A program made the translations under genes and the position numbers. A model generated the notes under the pieces. That model saw nothing but the letters and a program-made list of their open reading frames with translations, did not search any database and was not told where the DNA came from. From positions 170,694-234,693 of the forward strand of contig QWOQ01000007.1 of the NCBI GenBank assembly GCA_003669585.1: a DNA stretch of 64,000 nucleotides. Reading direction: 5' to 3'. This DNA is from Planctomycetota bacterium. Its GTDB lineage: Bacteria > Planctomycetota > Planctomycetia > Pirellulales > UBA1268. Positions 48,601 through 57,787 of the stretch are shown here, one piece after another. Within the stretch, counting starts at the first letter, position 1. Each line of letters opens with the position of its first letter.

Positions 48601-49467
48601 TCAACTGCTTCCACCGGAAGGCTCTTGGCAAAGCAGCCGCTGCAGAGAATCTAATACTTCGAGTGAACAAGCTGCAATAAAAACCGGATTATCGAGGGGA
48701 ACAGTTCCAGAAGCAAATACTTTCGGTAAAGCAATTGTAGTCTTTAGAGATTCTCCGGATGTAATTCCTTTGTGTTGAACGAGAAACGGACCAACAACGC
48801 CCCCCGCCTCACTCACAAGCAAAAGACCGGCCGCAACATCCCACGAGGAAATGCGCCTGACCCAAAAAGCGTCCAAACGTCCGCTCGCAACATAGGCGAG
48901 GTTGATCGCACTCGACCCGCTACGCCGAATCGAGTGCACCGCTGAGAGTGCTGCGAGAAAATCAATCACCGCAATACTCTCCGGCGACACTTGAGGCGGA
49001 AAACTCACCGCAACGAGTGCATCTTCGATTGCCGATGTGCGAGCCACCTTTATTGGCGCAGAATTAAGATAGGCACCGCGACCAACTTCCGCAGTAAAAC
49101 ATTCTTCCGAGACCGGATCGTAGATGACGCCAACTATAATTGCGTCGCCATGTGCAAGTGCAACGCTCACGCAGTACGCCGGATATCCATGTACATAGTT
49201 GGTGGTACCGTCGAGAGGATCAACAATCCATCGTGGCGCTCCTAAGGACGCTGATCGTTCCGATACCGACTGTTCCTCGCCCACAAATCCGTACGCTGGA
49301 AAAGCAGACTCAACAATCCTGCGGATTTCCGACTGCGAGGCGATGTCCGCTTCGGTCACCAAATCAGCAGGCCCTTTTGACGAAACGCGAAACCGTCCCA
49401 GCCACTGCGTCAGCACACGCCCTCCAGCACGAGCCGCTGCCTCACAGACTTCCAAATGATCTGGCAT
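48601..49467 (-). CDS. inositol monophosphatase family protein (SuhB/CysQ-like)
   Basis: 288-residue Mg-dependent, lithium-sensitive-type phosphatase. Metal ligands are visible: GEE at 63-65, DPLDGTTN at 83-90 (motif A) and SSWDVAAG near 213 (motif B). Substrates in the family include inositol-1-phosphate, fructose-1,6-bisphosphate and PAP; residue choice here does not decide, though the overall layout is closest to SuhB/IMPase. The ATG at 49467 has GGAAG and GGGA sequences upstream. The frame is open 19 codons further. It heads the same-strand run leading to the giant exported proteins, 80 nt away. Confidence 0.9.
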   Translation of the reverse strand: MPDHLEVCEAAARAGGRVLTQWLGRFRVSSKGPADLVTEADIASQSEIRRIVESAFPAYGFVGEEQSVSERSASLGAPRWIVDPLDGTTNYVHGYPAYCVSVALAHGDAIIVGVIYDPVSEECFTAEVGRGAYLNSAPIKVARTSAIEDALVAVSFPPQVSPESIAVIDFLAALSAVHSIRRSGSSAINLAYVASGRLDAFWVRRISSWDVAAGLLLVSEAGGVVGPFLVQHKGITSGESLKTTIALPKVFASGTVPLDNPVFIAACSLEVLDSLQRLLCQEPSGGSS

Positions 49468-49746
49468 GCTTCCAATCCCTTCCTTGATTTTATATTTCTC
49501 AAGCGATCTCTCTCGGAACGCCATCCAACTCGTAGCCTACCTGTTTGGGCTGATCCGGGGCGAAACCGTAGTTTTATACGCGTTCCAATTCATCGTTTTT
49601 CTTTATTTTTTTGATCCCCCGTGCAGATTCGTAGACGAACTTGTACAAAACCTTTCAAGCTTCTCTCGCGATCATCCGTCTAGGGATGTCGACAAGAGTC
49701 CGATCGCGCAAGAGTCCGATCACGATTGATCCCAACATTTTTAGTG

Positions 49747-50574
49747 ATGAACACCATGAGCAGTTCCTTCGAGAAGGCTGAACCATTTTTGACCAGTGCA
49801 TGGAGCCTTCAGGAACACGATGCAACCTATCTATTTTCGAAAACTTTAACCAATTCGAACGAACCGGCCGAAGAGACACTCGCACCTTCTCTGACAAATG
49901 CCTGTGTCAGATTTGATCGACCTCAGGAAGGGATCGTCGTAGCGTGCCCGGTTCAGCATCTGCTCGGTGTCGACATGGGAGCGAGCAATGGTGAATCTGT
50001 ACGTGATGTCTGGTGTCGCCATCGCGACCTTGTCATCGTCTACGAGCCTGTCGATCCGCGGCAACTGTGCGCAACGCTCATGTGGCGAATGCACCACGAG
50101 CCTGCACAACGTAATCCGTTGTTGGATTCAGCAGAAATCGTTTGGTGCGAACTGGTTCTTTCGACACAGACCTCGCGAATCGAAAGCGACTCACACCTCA
50201 AGGTTGTTTCCATTCTTTGTGGCACAGACATTCTCTGCGCAGAATGGAAAGACAACTCGTGGAAATGGACCGAGAACAATTCGATCAATGCTTTCACTCG
50301 CGCACTTCTCATTCGTCATGAAAATGAGTCGAGCACGCTCGTGGCGGTTCACCCGCTCGATTCATGTCGTCTCTCTCTTCACAAACAGATGAATCCCCTC
50401 AATCACAAATGGACCATCCGTGTCGAATTCTGTCTCTTTTCGAGTCTCGTTGAAAAGGGTGTGATTCTTCGCAGCCGAGCGATGGCAACTATCGGTCCGA
50501 GCCGAGACGACACTCTCTGGGCCACCCCCCTGCTCGATCGTTTTCGACTTTCTGAACCGGTGCTCACCACCTAA
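49747..50574 (+). CDS. hypothetical protein at head of YhaO/YhaN-like unit
   Basis: 275 residues, soluble, no signal peptide or membrane helix, no family recognised. It is rich in Trp, Cys and His for a cytosolic protein, with a central DLVIVYEPVDPRQLCATL segment that reads as a strand-helix core. The frame opens at a TTG (49726), but the ATG at 49747 is the more likely start; an ATG three codons later is also possible. The next gene begins 52 nt downstream on the same strand, and the ATPase gene 66 nt after that, so the three probably form one operon. This suggests, but does not prove, a joint function. Confidence 0.65.
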   Translation: MNTMSSSFEKAEPFLTSAWSLQEHDATYLFSKTLTNSNEPAEETLAPSLTNACVRFDRPQEGIVVACPVQHLLGVDMGASNGESVRDVWCRHRDLVIVYEPVDPRQLCATLMWRMHHEPAQRNPLLDSAEIVWCELVLSTQTSRIESDSHLKVVSILCGTDILCAEWKDNSWKWTENNSINAFTRALLIRHENESSTLVAVHPLDSCRLSLHKQMNPLNHKWTIRVEFCLFSSLVEKGVILRSRAMATIGPSRDDTLWATPLLDRFRLSEPVLTT

Positions 50575-50626
50575 CGACGTTTCTGCAATATCTCTCCAAA
50601 CCATCTCGGGATGCTTCTCTGGGGTT

Positions 50627-52108
50627 ATGAATTCCTCCGATCCGTTCTCCAGTTCCACTCCAGTGCCCCACGATCAGCCAAAAGAAATCTCAAAACCTAC
50701 TTTTCCCGTGCACATCGCCGTTGGAGTGATGAGAGACCTGTGGGTACATTTTCTCCTGTCCTCGAGTCACTGGAATTGTCTAAGGCCGACTGGAACAAAA
50801 GGCAGCCTGCTCGAAGATGCTCACCACTTCTTTCTGAAGGAGTTTTCGTTGGCACATGTTGTCTTTGCATTCGACCCTGCGATCGATCTCCCGCTGGTGG
50901 CTCCTGGCGCTCTGCCAACGGCCTTGGCGGAGACACTTTCTCGAGCACCCTTTGAAAGCCTTGAACGAGCAGCAGCGGCAGCCCGCGCTGAACGAGCACG
51001 CGCGATTGTTCTTTTTGGTCGAATCATCGATCCGCGTCGATCGAGTCCCGCACAAATGGCCAGACTGCGTTCGATGATTCTGTCCCTTGATCGGGATGGA
51101 TGCCGCACGGTATGGGCTTCCTACGATGGGCAAGACGCGATCAACATTCGAGCAGCGCTTGGCGATCCCGGCGGCCTCATGTTTGTCTCTCCCGGAGCGT
51201 GGACAAGACTTGAACTGCCTACTGGAATAATCGATTTCACAATTTTGACTCACTTTCAAAATGATGTGCCACCAAGTTTTTCTGGCGGCCAAGCACACCG
51301 GAGGATTGTGCTGGATTGGCTGAGTCCTGATCGTTCCCCCCATCACGATCGTGATGCAGTGCACCACGCCGTCGCACAGCGCGGAGATATTGTGGTGCAG
51401 GGTTCAAGAAAGCCGGTTTTGGTTTCTGCGCCTGCAAACGTTCGCGGCCACATTCGACTGAGTTCTTTGCAGCCCCGAGACTTTGATGAAACTCCGGGTG
51501 AATGCATGATTCTTGATGCCTTTGGATATTCAGATCAATCCGGCCAGCGTCACAGTGTGGAGAGAACGATTCCAACACAGCGGGTGGCATGGCGAACCGA
51601 GCGGATCTGTCCCTCAATTCATGCCGGAGAAGAGGAACTGACAACCGTTCTTTGGGCCGCCATCGAATCGATGTTACTGGAGCAGCACGAACCTCTCTCA
51701 ATGCTGCAGGTGCTAGTACACTGTGCCAGCGATATTTCCAGACGCATTCACATCGCGTCTCTCTCTTCCAGAACACTCGACAGGGTACGAGAACTCTTCG
51801 ACCCACGTACGTTTCGAACATGGGCCTGTCGCATGGATCCAGATTCTTTCGAGTCTCCGACGTCCGATCGCACCGACATGACTGGCGGACTCCCGACGAT
51901 GGTTGCGCAGATTGTTCTGGAACGAGAATTGGCAGATCGGATGCCCCCGGGCACCTCTGCCTGGAAGCCTGAGTTCACTCGAATGCCCGCTTCAGTATTG
52001 TCACGGCCGGAGGCTTCGTCTTGGCTCAATGCCCTCACCGAGGTTGAAACCAAAGACGTTCTACGAGAAGCAGCGTGGCTTGCGTTAGAACTTTTGGAAC
52101 AACCGTGA
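50627..52108 (+). CDS. degenerate YhaO/SbcD-like metallophosphoesterase
   Basis: 493 residues. Several stretches align by eye with the YhaO/SbcD nuclease fold: VVFAFDPAIDLPL (79-90 region) with the family's ADLHLDSPL, FESLERAAAAARAERARAIV with the following helix, IVLFGRIID (128-135) with the GD motif strand, and VWASYDGQDA (162-171) with the GNHD strand. A later LVSAPANVRGHIR segment matches the family's PGN-xxGRH strand. The metal-binding residues are largely gone: His of DxH is Ala85, Asp of GD is Arg132, Asn-His of GNHD are Gly168-Gln169, and GHxH is replaced by GSRK (259-262). It is therefore probably not a nuclease. The C-terminal 190 residues are helical and may contact the ATPase encoded 66 nt downstream. 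No ribosome site is strong. Confidence 0.65.
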   Translation: MNSSDPFSSSTPVPHDQPKEISKPTFPVHIAVGVMRDLWVHFLLSSSHWNCLRPTGTKGSLLEDAHHFFLKEFSLAHVVFAFDPAIDLPLVAPGALPTALAETLSRAPFESLERAAAAARAERARAIVLFGRIIDPRRSSPAQMARLRSMILSLDRDGCRTVWASYDGQDAINIRAALGDPGGLMFVSPGAWTRLELPTGIIDFTILTHFQNDVPPSFSGGQAHRRIVLDWLSPDRSPHHDRDAVHHAVAQRGDIVVQGSRKPVLVSAPANVRGHIRLSSLQPRDFDETPGECMILDAFGYSDQSGQRHSVERTIPTQRVAWRTERICPSIHAGEEELTTVLWAAIESMLLEQHEPLSMLQVLVHCASDISRRIHIASLSSRTLDRVRELFDPRTFRTWACRMDPDSFESPTSDRTDMTGGLPTMVAQIVLERELADRMPPGTSAWKPEFTRMPASVLSRPEASSWLNALTEVETKDVLREAAWLALELLEQP

Positions 52109-52174
52109 ATTTTTTAGTATTTCTTTGTTCAGTAAAATCGCATCCCGGAGCGGCGAAAAGGCCGACAGGCTGAA

Positions 52175-55100
52175 ATGATTGTCAAGCGAATTGAAATTGA
52201 ACGCTTTGGGACTCTTGATCATATCGTGATCGATGACCTCGATCGTGGTGTCGAGGTTCTGCACGGCACAAATGAGACAGGGAAAACAACACTTCTTGAA
52301 TTTGTTCGTGGAGTGTTTTTTGGATTTTCAAAACTCGTGCGCCGTGGGTATCTCGATGCGAAAGTCATTTCCGGCGGAAGCCTGATTGTCGCATGCCCTC
52401 CCAACGATCATATTTTTCGTCTGCATCGAATCAACGATCCGACCACGCAATCGCATCTGCGAAATGATTCCGTCGAGGATCATTCTTTCGGCGAGCGACT
52501 TTTTGTTGAAGATGCGGATGGACGCCTTGTTGATGCGTCACTCGTTGCCGATTTTATGGGAAATGTTGACGAGAAAACCTTCTCCTCCGTCATGGCGTTT
52601 GGGCTTGATGAACTGCACGAACTTTCCTCACTCGATGCTGAAGGCAGCGGTCAACGCCTGTATGAACTTGCAGGTGGTCTTGACCGCACGTCGCTTTCAA
52701 AAGTGATCAATGACCTGCGAGACGCCTCGGCCCGAATCGATTCGTCCGATCCATCGATCTCAGGCCTTGCGAGTCTCCTTGATCGTCGTCAAGCGGCCGA
52801 GGCCCGACTGGCGGGGCTCAATGCTCCGGCACTCACCCTGGGAGCGATCGCCTCCCAGGCAGCCGTTGCTGATGCGGAAGTGGACAAACTCCAAACGATT
52901 GTCCAAGTCAGCGAGCATCGTCACGAAATCTCGCAGTGGGCCCTGAATCTTGAACCCCATGAACGTCTTGTCAGATCTGCCGAGTCGCATCTTGCTGAGA
53001 TGAACGCATCTCCCCTTGTGCATGCTGATCTGGTCGAGTGGCAGACACGGGTTGAGCGTCACGAAAGTTTGCTTGTGCTCGTTCGCAAAGCGAAACGCAC
53101 GAGAGCACGACTGGCGCGGGCCGAAAAACAATCTCCTGTTCCTACGACGCTCTGGAAACATCGGACGAGTGTCGCCGCGTTGCTCGATGAACAACCGAGA
53201 CTTGAACGACTCAATGCTGATCTCTCACACGCTCATGCCGTTGCACATTCCACGGCGCGCCGACTCGGAGAGCAGCTTGGTCGTGTTGGTTTAGCCAGAG
53301 CGACAACCAACGAGTCTCATCTTGAGACTGTGACCGAACGAATGGTGCCTGTAACACTGCTGCGTTCATTTACTCCTTTCAAACAGTTGTTACAGCAGCT
53401 GAAAAGTATTGGACGTGAGGTCACCGTGGCACGGCAGACGCTCGCCAATGCGGAAGCGATCGCGAGCGAAGCCACTCGCGCGGAGTCGGATGCTCTGTTG
53501 GGAACCCATTACCATTCTCTCGCCGATGCAATCGAAGAAGCCGGCGGATTAGCAACGCTCTTTCGCAATCGGATTTCAGCCGGCAACCATGTTGATGATC
53601 TCGAATCGTCGATTGTTCGCTTGAAGACCGAACTGGGTGAACTAGAACATTCTCAGATACTTCCTGTCGGCTGGATGATCGCACTCGGTGCAATGTTCGT
53701 CTTCGGTGCAACACTCCTTCTCTCGGGTCTTCTTTTGCCAGGTTCCTTCACGGGGAGTTTCGGGTACGCCATCGCAGGACTCGGTCTGGCAGGCGCAGGT
53801 GTTGCTTCCGTGACAACTCTCTCACTTGACCGATCGGCGTATTCAAAGCTGGAAAGTACGCGACGACAACTCCTTACAACACGGCGACAAAACGAAGAGA
53901 CCATCGAACAATGCCGCCAACTTGATGCCCGAATTGTTCCCAATCCCGGTCTTTCGCTTGAGTCCCGATTGAAGTCATCGCAGCGCGAGGTGGATCGTCT
54001 TGAGGCGATTGCGGTTCGGGCCGGTTCATCGCAGGTTCTTTCTGATGGAGTCAAGGAATCGCGTGAGCATTTAGAGGCATCGTTGGCCAATCGCACAAAA
54101 GCTCGCACAGCCTGGAAGCGACTGCTCGTGCGGCGCGGGCTTCCGGATACTCTTTCACCGCTTTGCATCAGAGAACTCAAGAGACAGCGAAGCGAACTTG
54201 TCGAACTCGATGATGCTCGTCGCGTCGCGGCAACCCAAGCAAAGGAATACCGAGAATCAATAGCACACATTACCTGTCGAATCGATCAACTCATGCTTGA
54301 GTGTGGAGATTTTCCAGAGTCACACTCTCCGATTGACTCTCTCAAATTACTTCGATTGCGACTGGATTCCGACAGACGATCATTACGATCCCGCAAACGC
54401 TTGCATGCGAAACTTGTTGCCGCAAGAAACCGTCACCGGAGATCCGTACGGCGGGCGGATGACGCTGATGAACAGCGCAAAGTGCTTCTCGTTCGGTGGG
54501 GTGTTACGACACGCGAAGAGTTTCTCGTGGCCGTTGACAAACGCGCAGAGTTTGAACTCGCTCGTCAGTCGCTCCAGAAGGCCCGCGCAGACTGTGCGGA
54601 GATGTATTCGTCCATTCCTGATCGATCGGCACTTGAAAAGTGGAACAACGAGTCTCAGGGAACGACGGTCGAAACCCGTCAGCTGGTCGAGGCTTCTGCG
54701 CTCCAGCATGCTCGCCAGCAGTTGTCTGACGCAAGGGAACATCGCGCTACGCTCGCAGCTCAACTTGCTGCGCTTTCATCCGATCGCTCTTCTGAATCAC
54801 TCCAGACAGAAATTGCTGAAATCGAACGACAAATCAAAGAACAGATGAATCGCTGGTACTGTATTGACACAGCTCGTCAACTGGTCGAGGAAGCTCGTCG
54901 CAGATTTGCCGGCACCCACCAGCCTCCGGTGTTAAAGGAAGCTTCGCACTGGCTTCTGAAACTGACCGACGGTCGGTATACATCGATCACAACCACTCTG
55001 GATGAGCCAATTCTTTTTGTCTCTGATAACGAAGGTATTGCGTGGAGACCGGAGCGGCTCAGTCGAGGAACACGAGAACAGGTCTTTCTCTCGTTAAGGT

Positions 55101-55759
55101 TGGCACTCATTGCTGATCTCGAACGACGTGGCGTTCGCATGCCGATTGTCATGGATGACGCACTGGTTAATTTTGATGACGCTCGTGCGGAGGCTGCCGC
55201 ACGAGTTCTGGTGGAATTTGCCTCGAGTCAGATCGTTCCCAGACAATTACTGGTGCTGACATGCCATGCGCATGTCGCATCGATCTTTGCATCTGCTGGC
55301 GCGCGGGTGCGCCGTTTGGGAGTGACGACGCCTGCGATGACGACAGCACTGACAAAAGCCTTGCCCGCTTCGATTTCTATCGAACCGACTAAAAGGAACT
55401 ATCATTCGCAGACCGCTGCGCAGTCATCCCTCAATCCAATTCTCGGTCCGGGTGACGGTATTGCAGAGTCACCGCTGGAAACCGCCGCCTTGAATCCATC
55501 GGTCGCATTCAAGGTTTTTACATCCTCTAGCGACCGTGTTCCGATTCCTACCGCACATGGTGGTCCAGAACAATTCTCCCCACTTCCGATGAACATTATG
55601 GTTCGTCGGCTTTCAAGCAGCGATGCTGCCGAGGGTGAACTCGATGAACCATCAGACAGAGTGAAAACCTCAGGCGTCTCGCAGCAACCTGATTCCGATA
55701 CGCTCAAGTCGCGGCGCACAATCAACCCTCCTCGCACTCGGAAAAAACGGAGCCTCTGA
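52175..55759 (+). CDS. YhaN/SbcC-like AAA ATPase with membrane hairpin
   Basis: 1194-residue SMC/Rad50-type ATPase. Walker A GTNETGKTT lies at 31-39. Long coiled coils occupy about 220-480 and 550-930. Two hydrophobic helices at about 496-548 interrupt the coiled coil where SbcC/Rad50 has its zinc hook, so the tip would sit in the membrane; the YhaN group has such helices, from memory. The ABC signature LSRGTREQVFLSLRLALI lies near 961-978 and Walker B IVMDDALVNFDD near 990-1001. All ATPase motifs look intact. A tail of about 150 residues after 1040 is low complexity and ends in a basic RKKRS patch. The partner is the degenerate YhaO-like protein upstream. DNA end processing or membrane-tethered DNA binding is inferred from the family. 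Confidence 0.85.
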   Translation: MIVKRIEIERFGTLDHIVIDDLDRGVEVLHGTNETGKTTLLEFVRGVFFGFSKLVRRGYLDAKVISGGSLIVACPPNDHIFRLHRINDPTTQSHLRNDSVEDHSFGERLFVEDADGRLVDASLVADFMGNVDEKTFSSVMAFGLDELHELSSLDAEGSGQRLYELAGGLDRTSLSKVINDLRDASARIDSSDPSISGLASLLDRRQAAEARLAGLNAPALTLGAIASQAAVADAEVDKLQTIVQVSEHRHEISQWALNLEPHERLVRSAESHLAEMNASPLVHADLVEWQTRVERHESLLVLVRKAKRTRARLARAEKQSPVPTTLWKHRTSVAALLDEQPRLERLNADLSHAHAVAHSTARRLGEQLGRVGLARATTNESHLETVTERMVPVTLLRSFTPFKQLLQQLKSIGREVTVARQTLANAEAIASEATRAESDALLGTHYHSLADAIEEAGGLATLFRNRISAGNHVDDLESSIVRLKTELGELEHSQILPVGWMIALGAMFVFGATLLLSGLLLPGSFTGSFGYAIAGLGLAGAGVASVTTLSLDRSAYSKLESTRRQLLTTRRQNEETIEQCRQLDARIVPNPGLSLESRLKSSQREVDRLEAIAVRAGSSQVLSDGVKESREHLEASLANRTKARTAWKRLLVRRGLPDTLSPLCIRELKRQRSELVELDDARRVAATQAKEYRESIAHITCRIDQLMLECGDFPESHSPIDSLKLLRLRLDSDRRSLRSRKRLHAKLVAARNRHRRSVRRADDADEQRKVLLVRWGVTTREEFLVAVDKRAEFELARQSLQKARADCAEMYSSIPDRSALEKWNNESQGTTVETRQLVEASALQHARQQLSDAREHRATLAAQLAALSSDRSSESLQTEIAEIERQIKEQMNRWYCIDTARQLVEEARRRFAGTHQPPVLKEASHWLLKLTDGRYTSITTTLDEPILFVSDNEGIAWRPERLSRGTREQVFLSLRLALIADLERRGVRMPIVMDDALVNFDDARAEAAARVLVEFASSQIVPRQLLVLTCHAHVASIFASAGARVRRLGVTTPAMTTALTKALPASISIEPTKRNYHSQTAAQSSLNPILGPGDGIAESPLETAALNPSVAFKVFTSSSDRVPIPTAHGGPEQFSPLPMNIMVRRLSSSDAAEGELDEPSDRVKTSGVSQQPDSDTLKSRRTINPPRTRKKRSL

Positions 55760-55789
55760 CAGACACCGATATTCCTTATTCAGCAAAAC

Positions 55790-56260
55790 TTACGCTCGTG
55801 CGATACCCTCGGTAATTGCTTCTTGATAACGTGATCGAAGAGAGCCTAGCAGCATGCCGAGATAGGCATTGGCCCCAAGCGACATAAATAAGACAACCAA
55901 ACTGGCCATCAGCCAGCCCCATGGTTTGGATTGAGCCACGGTGGCCGCCACCGGGTCGGCGTCAGCAGATCGTGTGGCGATTGCCTGCACGACCCGGGGC
56001 ATGCGTGATCGACTCGCCGCTTCCGCAACTGTTCTCTCGACGGCAGGAGGCCATGCATCGGCCACATAGATTTGAACACGCCGAATATTTTGCGCATCGG
56101 CCGGCACATCGCTCGAGAATGCGTGCGTAGACGATTGCTTTACAAGATCAGGCTCAACACGCACCAGATAGTCGCCGCTGCCATCATCGGTCGGAATCCA
56201 AGCCGCCTCGATACCAAACGCAACAAGTGACATCAGCGAAACAACAATTTCAAACAGCAT
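55790..56260 (-). CDS. small hypothetical membrane protein
   Basis: 156 residues: a hydrophobic N-terminal helix at about 3-20 that may be a signal peptide, an exported middle segment with a WIPTDDGSGDYLVRVEP strand pair, and a C-terminal membrane helix at about 113-135 followed by a short basic tail. No family recognised. The stop faces the YhaN-like gene stop with 30 nt between. The upstream same-strand gene is the AI-2E family exporter, 122 nt away. AGAG lies before the ATG. Confidence 0.6.
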   Translation of the reverse strand: MLFEIVVSLMSLVAFGIEAAWIPTDDGSGDYLVRVEPDLVKQSSTHAFSSDVPADAQNIRRVQIYVADAWPPAVERTVAEAASRSRMPRVVQAIATRSADADPVAATVAQSKPWGWLMASLVVLFMSLGANAYLGMLLGSLRSRYQEAITEGIARA

Positions 56261-56382
56261 TGGAAGCTCTTTCTCTAAAGCAGATCAAACGATCTATCGT
56301 TCATTGCAGACCCTAAAGCGGCATGCGTCAGTTCTCTCAGGCCTCGATTTCACTCTCCGGAACATTGAATCTGCAAGTCGAC

Positions 56383-57462
56383 TCACCCATTTTTCTCAAG
56401 ATTCCCTTGATTGTGCGGTGTTCCGTGAACGTGGTTCACCGAGAGAGACCCCAGTTCGGTCTGCAACATCGTGAGGGCGGCCTGGAGAAAAGCAACGGCA
56501 ATCGGACCGACGAGAATGCCAATTGGCCCAAGCGCACTCACGCCTCCAAGAACGCTCAAAAGCGCCAGCAACGGATGAAGCTTTGACTGTCCGTGAAGAA
56601 CAATCGGCTTTATGACATTGTCGGCCGTTGAGACCACAAGCAAACCCCACACCGCCAGGGCGATCGCAGTGACCCACTGATTCATGATTGCGTAGAGATA
56701 AAAACTCGCCGAACCCCAGACGACTGCCGCCCCAACGAATGGCACCAGCGCAAAAAAGAATGTCAGCACGGTTAATAGAAAGACGCTCTGGAGTCCTGCA
56801 AACCAAAATCCAATACCTGCAAGGAGTGCTTGCACGACCGCCGCAGCAAGCGTTGAGCTGACGACCGCTCGGCTGACCTCCTCAAATTCTTCCAGCAGTT
56901 GTCTCTGATACAACGCATCGAGCGGAATCAGACGCATGATGGCATCGATCATGCGACGGCCATCGGCAAGAAAATAGAATAAACTGACTGCCATCACGAT
57001 GAGTCCGATGATTCCTTGGAGAAGAAATCGTGGTGTTCTTGCTGCGATCGGGCCGAGCCATTCTTCTGCAAGTTTTTTAAGTTCTGCATTAATTCCATCG
57101 CCGGTAAGTTGAAGCCCAGTCATTTCATTTGTCTGATCGATCAGTCCTGCAATTTTTTGCTGATCAATCAAAAACATGTTTGGATTTCGGAAAACTTTCA
57201 CCGCTTCGCCAACCGCCCGCACGCCGAGCAACGCCACCGGCACGAAGACAATCAACAGAACGATTGTCATTGTGATAGCAGCAGCGACCCACTGAGGCCC
57301 TCGTATTCGAGAGAGAATCCAGCGATGCATCGGTCCAAAAATCACGCCGAGCATGGCCGCAAGTAATAGGGGCAGAAGAAACCCCGACATCACCCGCAGC
57401 GACAGAAGGCCGAATATGGCAACCAGGCCGATAATCACGGCAATCGACACAAATCGAGTCAT
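56383..57462 (-). CDS. AI-2E family transporter (PerM/YdiK-like)
   Basis: 359-residue inner-membrane protein with about eight hydrophobic helices, arranged as in the AI-2E exporter superfamily: two helices and a short loop, a helix near 60-85, a cytosolic or periplasmic domain (about 90-145), then five helices. The C-terminal LGGVSALGPIGILVGPIAVAF segment is the family's best mark. Members export diverse small molecules or act as Na+/H+ antiporters, so the AI-2 name is not evidence of quorum sensing. The ATG at 57462 is supported by AAGGGG 8 nt upstream; a GTG three codons earlier is the alternative. Confidence 0.88.
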   Translation of the reverse strand: MTRFVSIAVIIGLVAIFGLLSLRVMSGFLLPLLLAAMLGVIFGPMHRWILSRIRGPQWVAAAITMTIVLLIVFVPVALLGVRAVGEAVKVFRNPNMFLIDQQKIAGLIDQTNEMTGLQLTGDGINAELKKLAEEWLGPIAARTPRFLLQGIIGLIVMAVSLFYFLADGRRMIDAIMRLIPLDALYQRQLLEEFEEVSRAVVSSTLAAAVVQALLAGIGFWFAGLQSVFLLTVLTFFFALVPFVGAAVVWGSASFYLYAIMNQWVTAIALAVWGLLVVSTADNVIKPIVLHGQSKLHPLLALLSVLGGVSALGPIGILVGPIAVAFLQAALTMLQTELGSLSVNHVHGTPHNQGNLEKNG

Positions 57463-57787
57463 GTCTCGCACCCCTTACTGACTTTTTTGAGGACCGCCTA
57501 GTATTGCTCGTTGCGCACTCATCACCCACACCCATGATCCATGTTGATTCCGTTTTTATTGGATTTTTGCTGCTCTGGAAGAGCGTACGTCAGACTGCCC
57601 GCGTTGGTCTAAAATTGCCTGACCCACGGATCTCTATTGAACCACAGACTGGAGTGAATGCGGCCAGAGCATCCTCTGGTGGCATACTTGGGCAGAGACG
57701 ATTATTCTTCGCTGATCGTTTCGCTGACACCGACGATCTTCTGAGCGTTGGTATGTGTTCTCTCTGTTTTTACCGTGAACTATCTCC
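57463..57787. other. divergent intergenic region
   Basis: About 325 bases between the AI-2E family gene (-) and the GT2 gene (+). A perfect 6-bp inverted repeat, CCAGAG (57664-57669) and CTCTGG (57674-57679), has no T-run. An open frame of 102 codons from 57504 overlaps the GT2 start and has no ribosome site. No convincing promoter pair seen. Confidence 0.4.

Noticed and set aside
49466..49729. 87-codon hydrophobic frame between the phosphatase and the YhaO/YhaN-like unit
   Set aside because: It starts opposite the phosphatase start region without a ribosome site; hydrophobicity comes from T-rich DNA.
53653..54270. 205-codon open frame on the minus strand
   Set aside because: Antisense to the coiled-coil part of the YhaN-like ATPase; Ser/Arg-rich as expected of a shadow.
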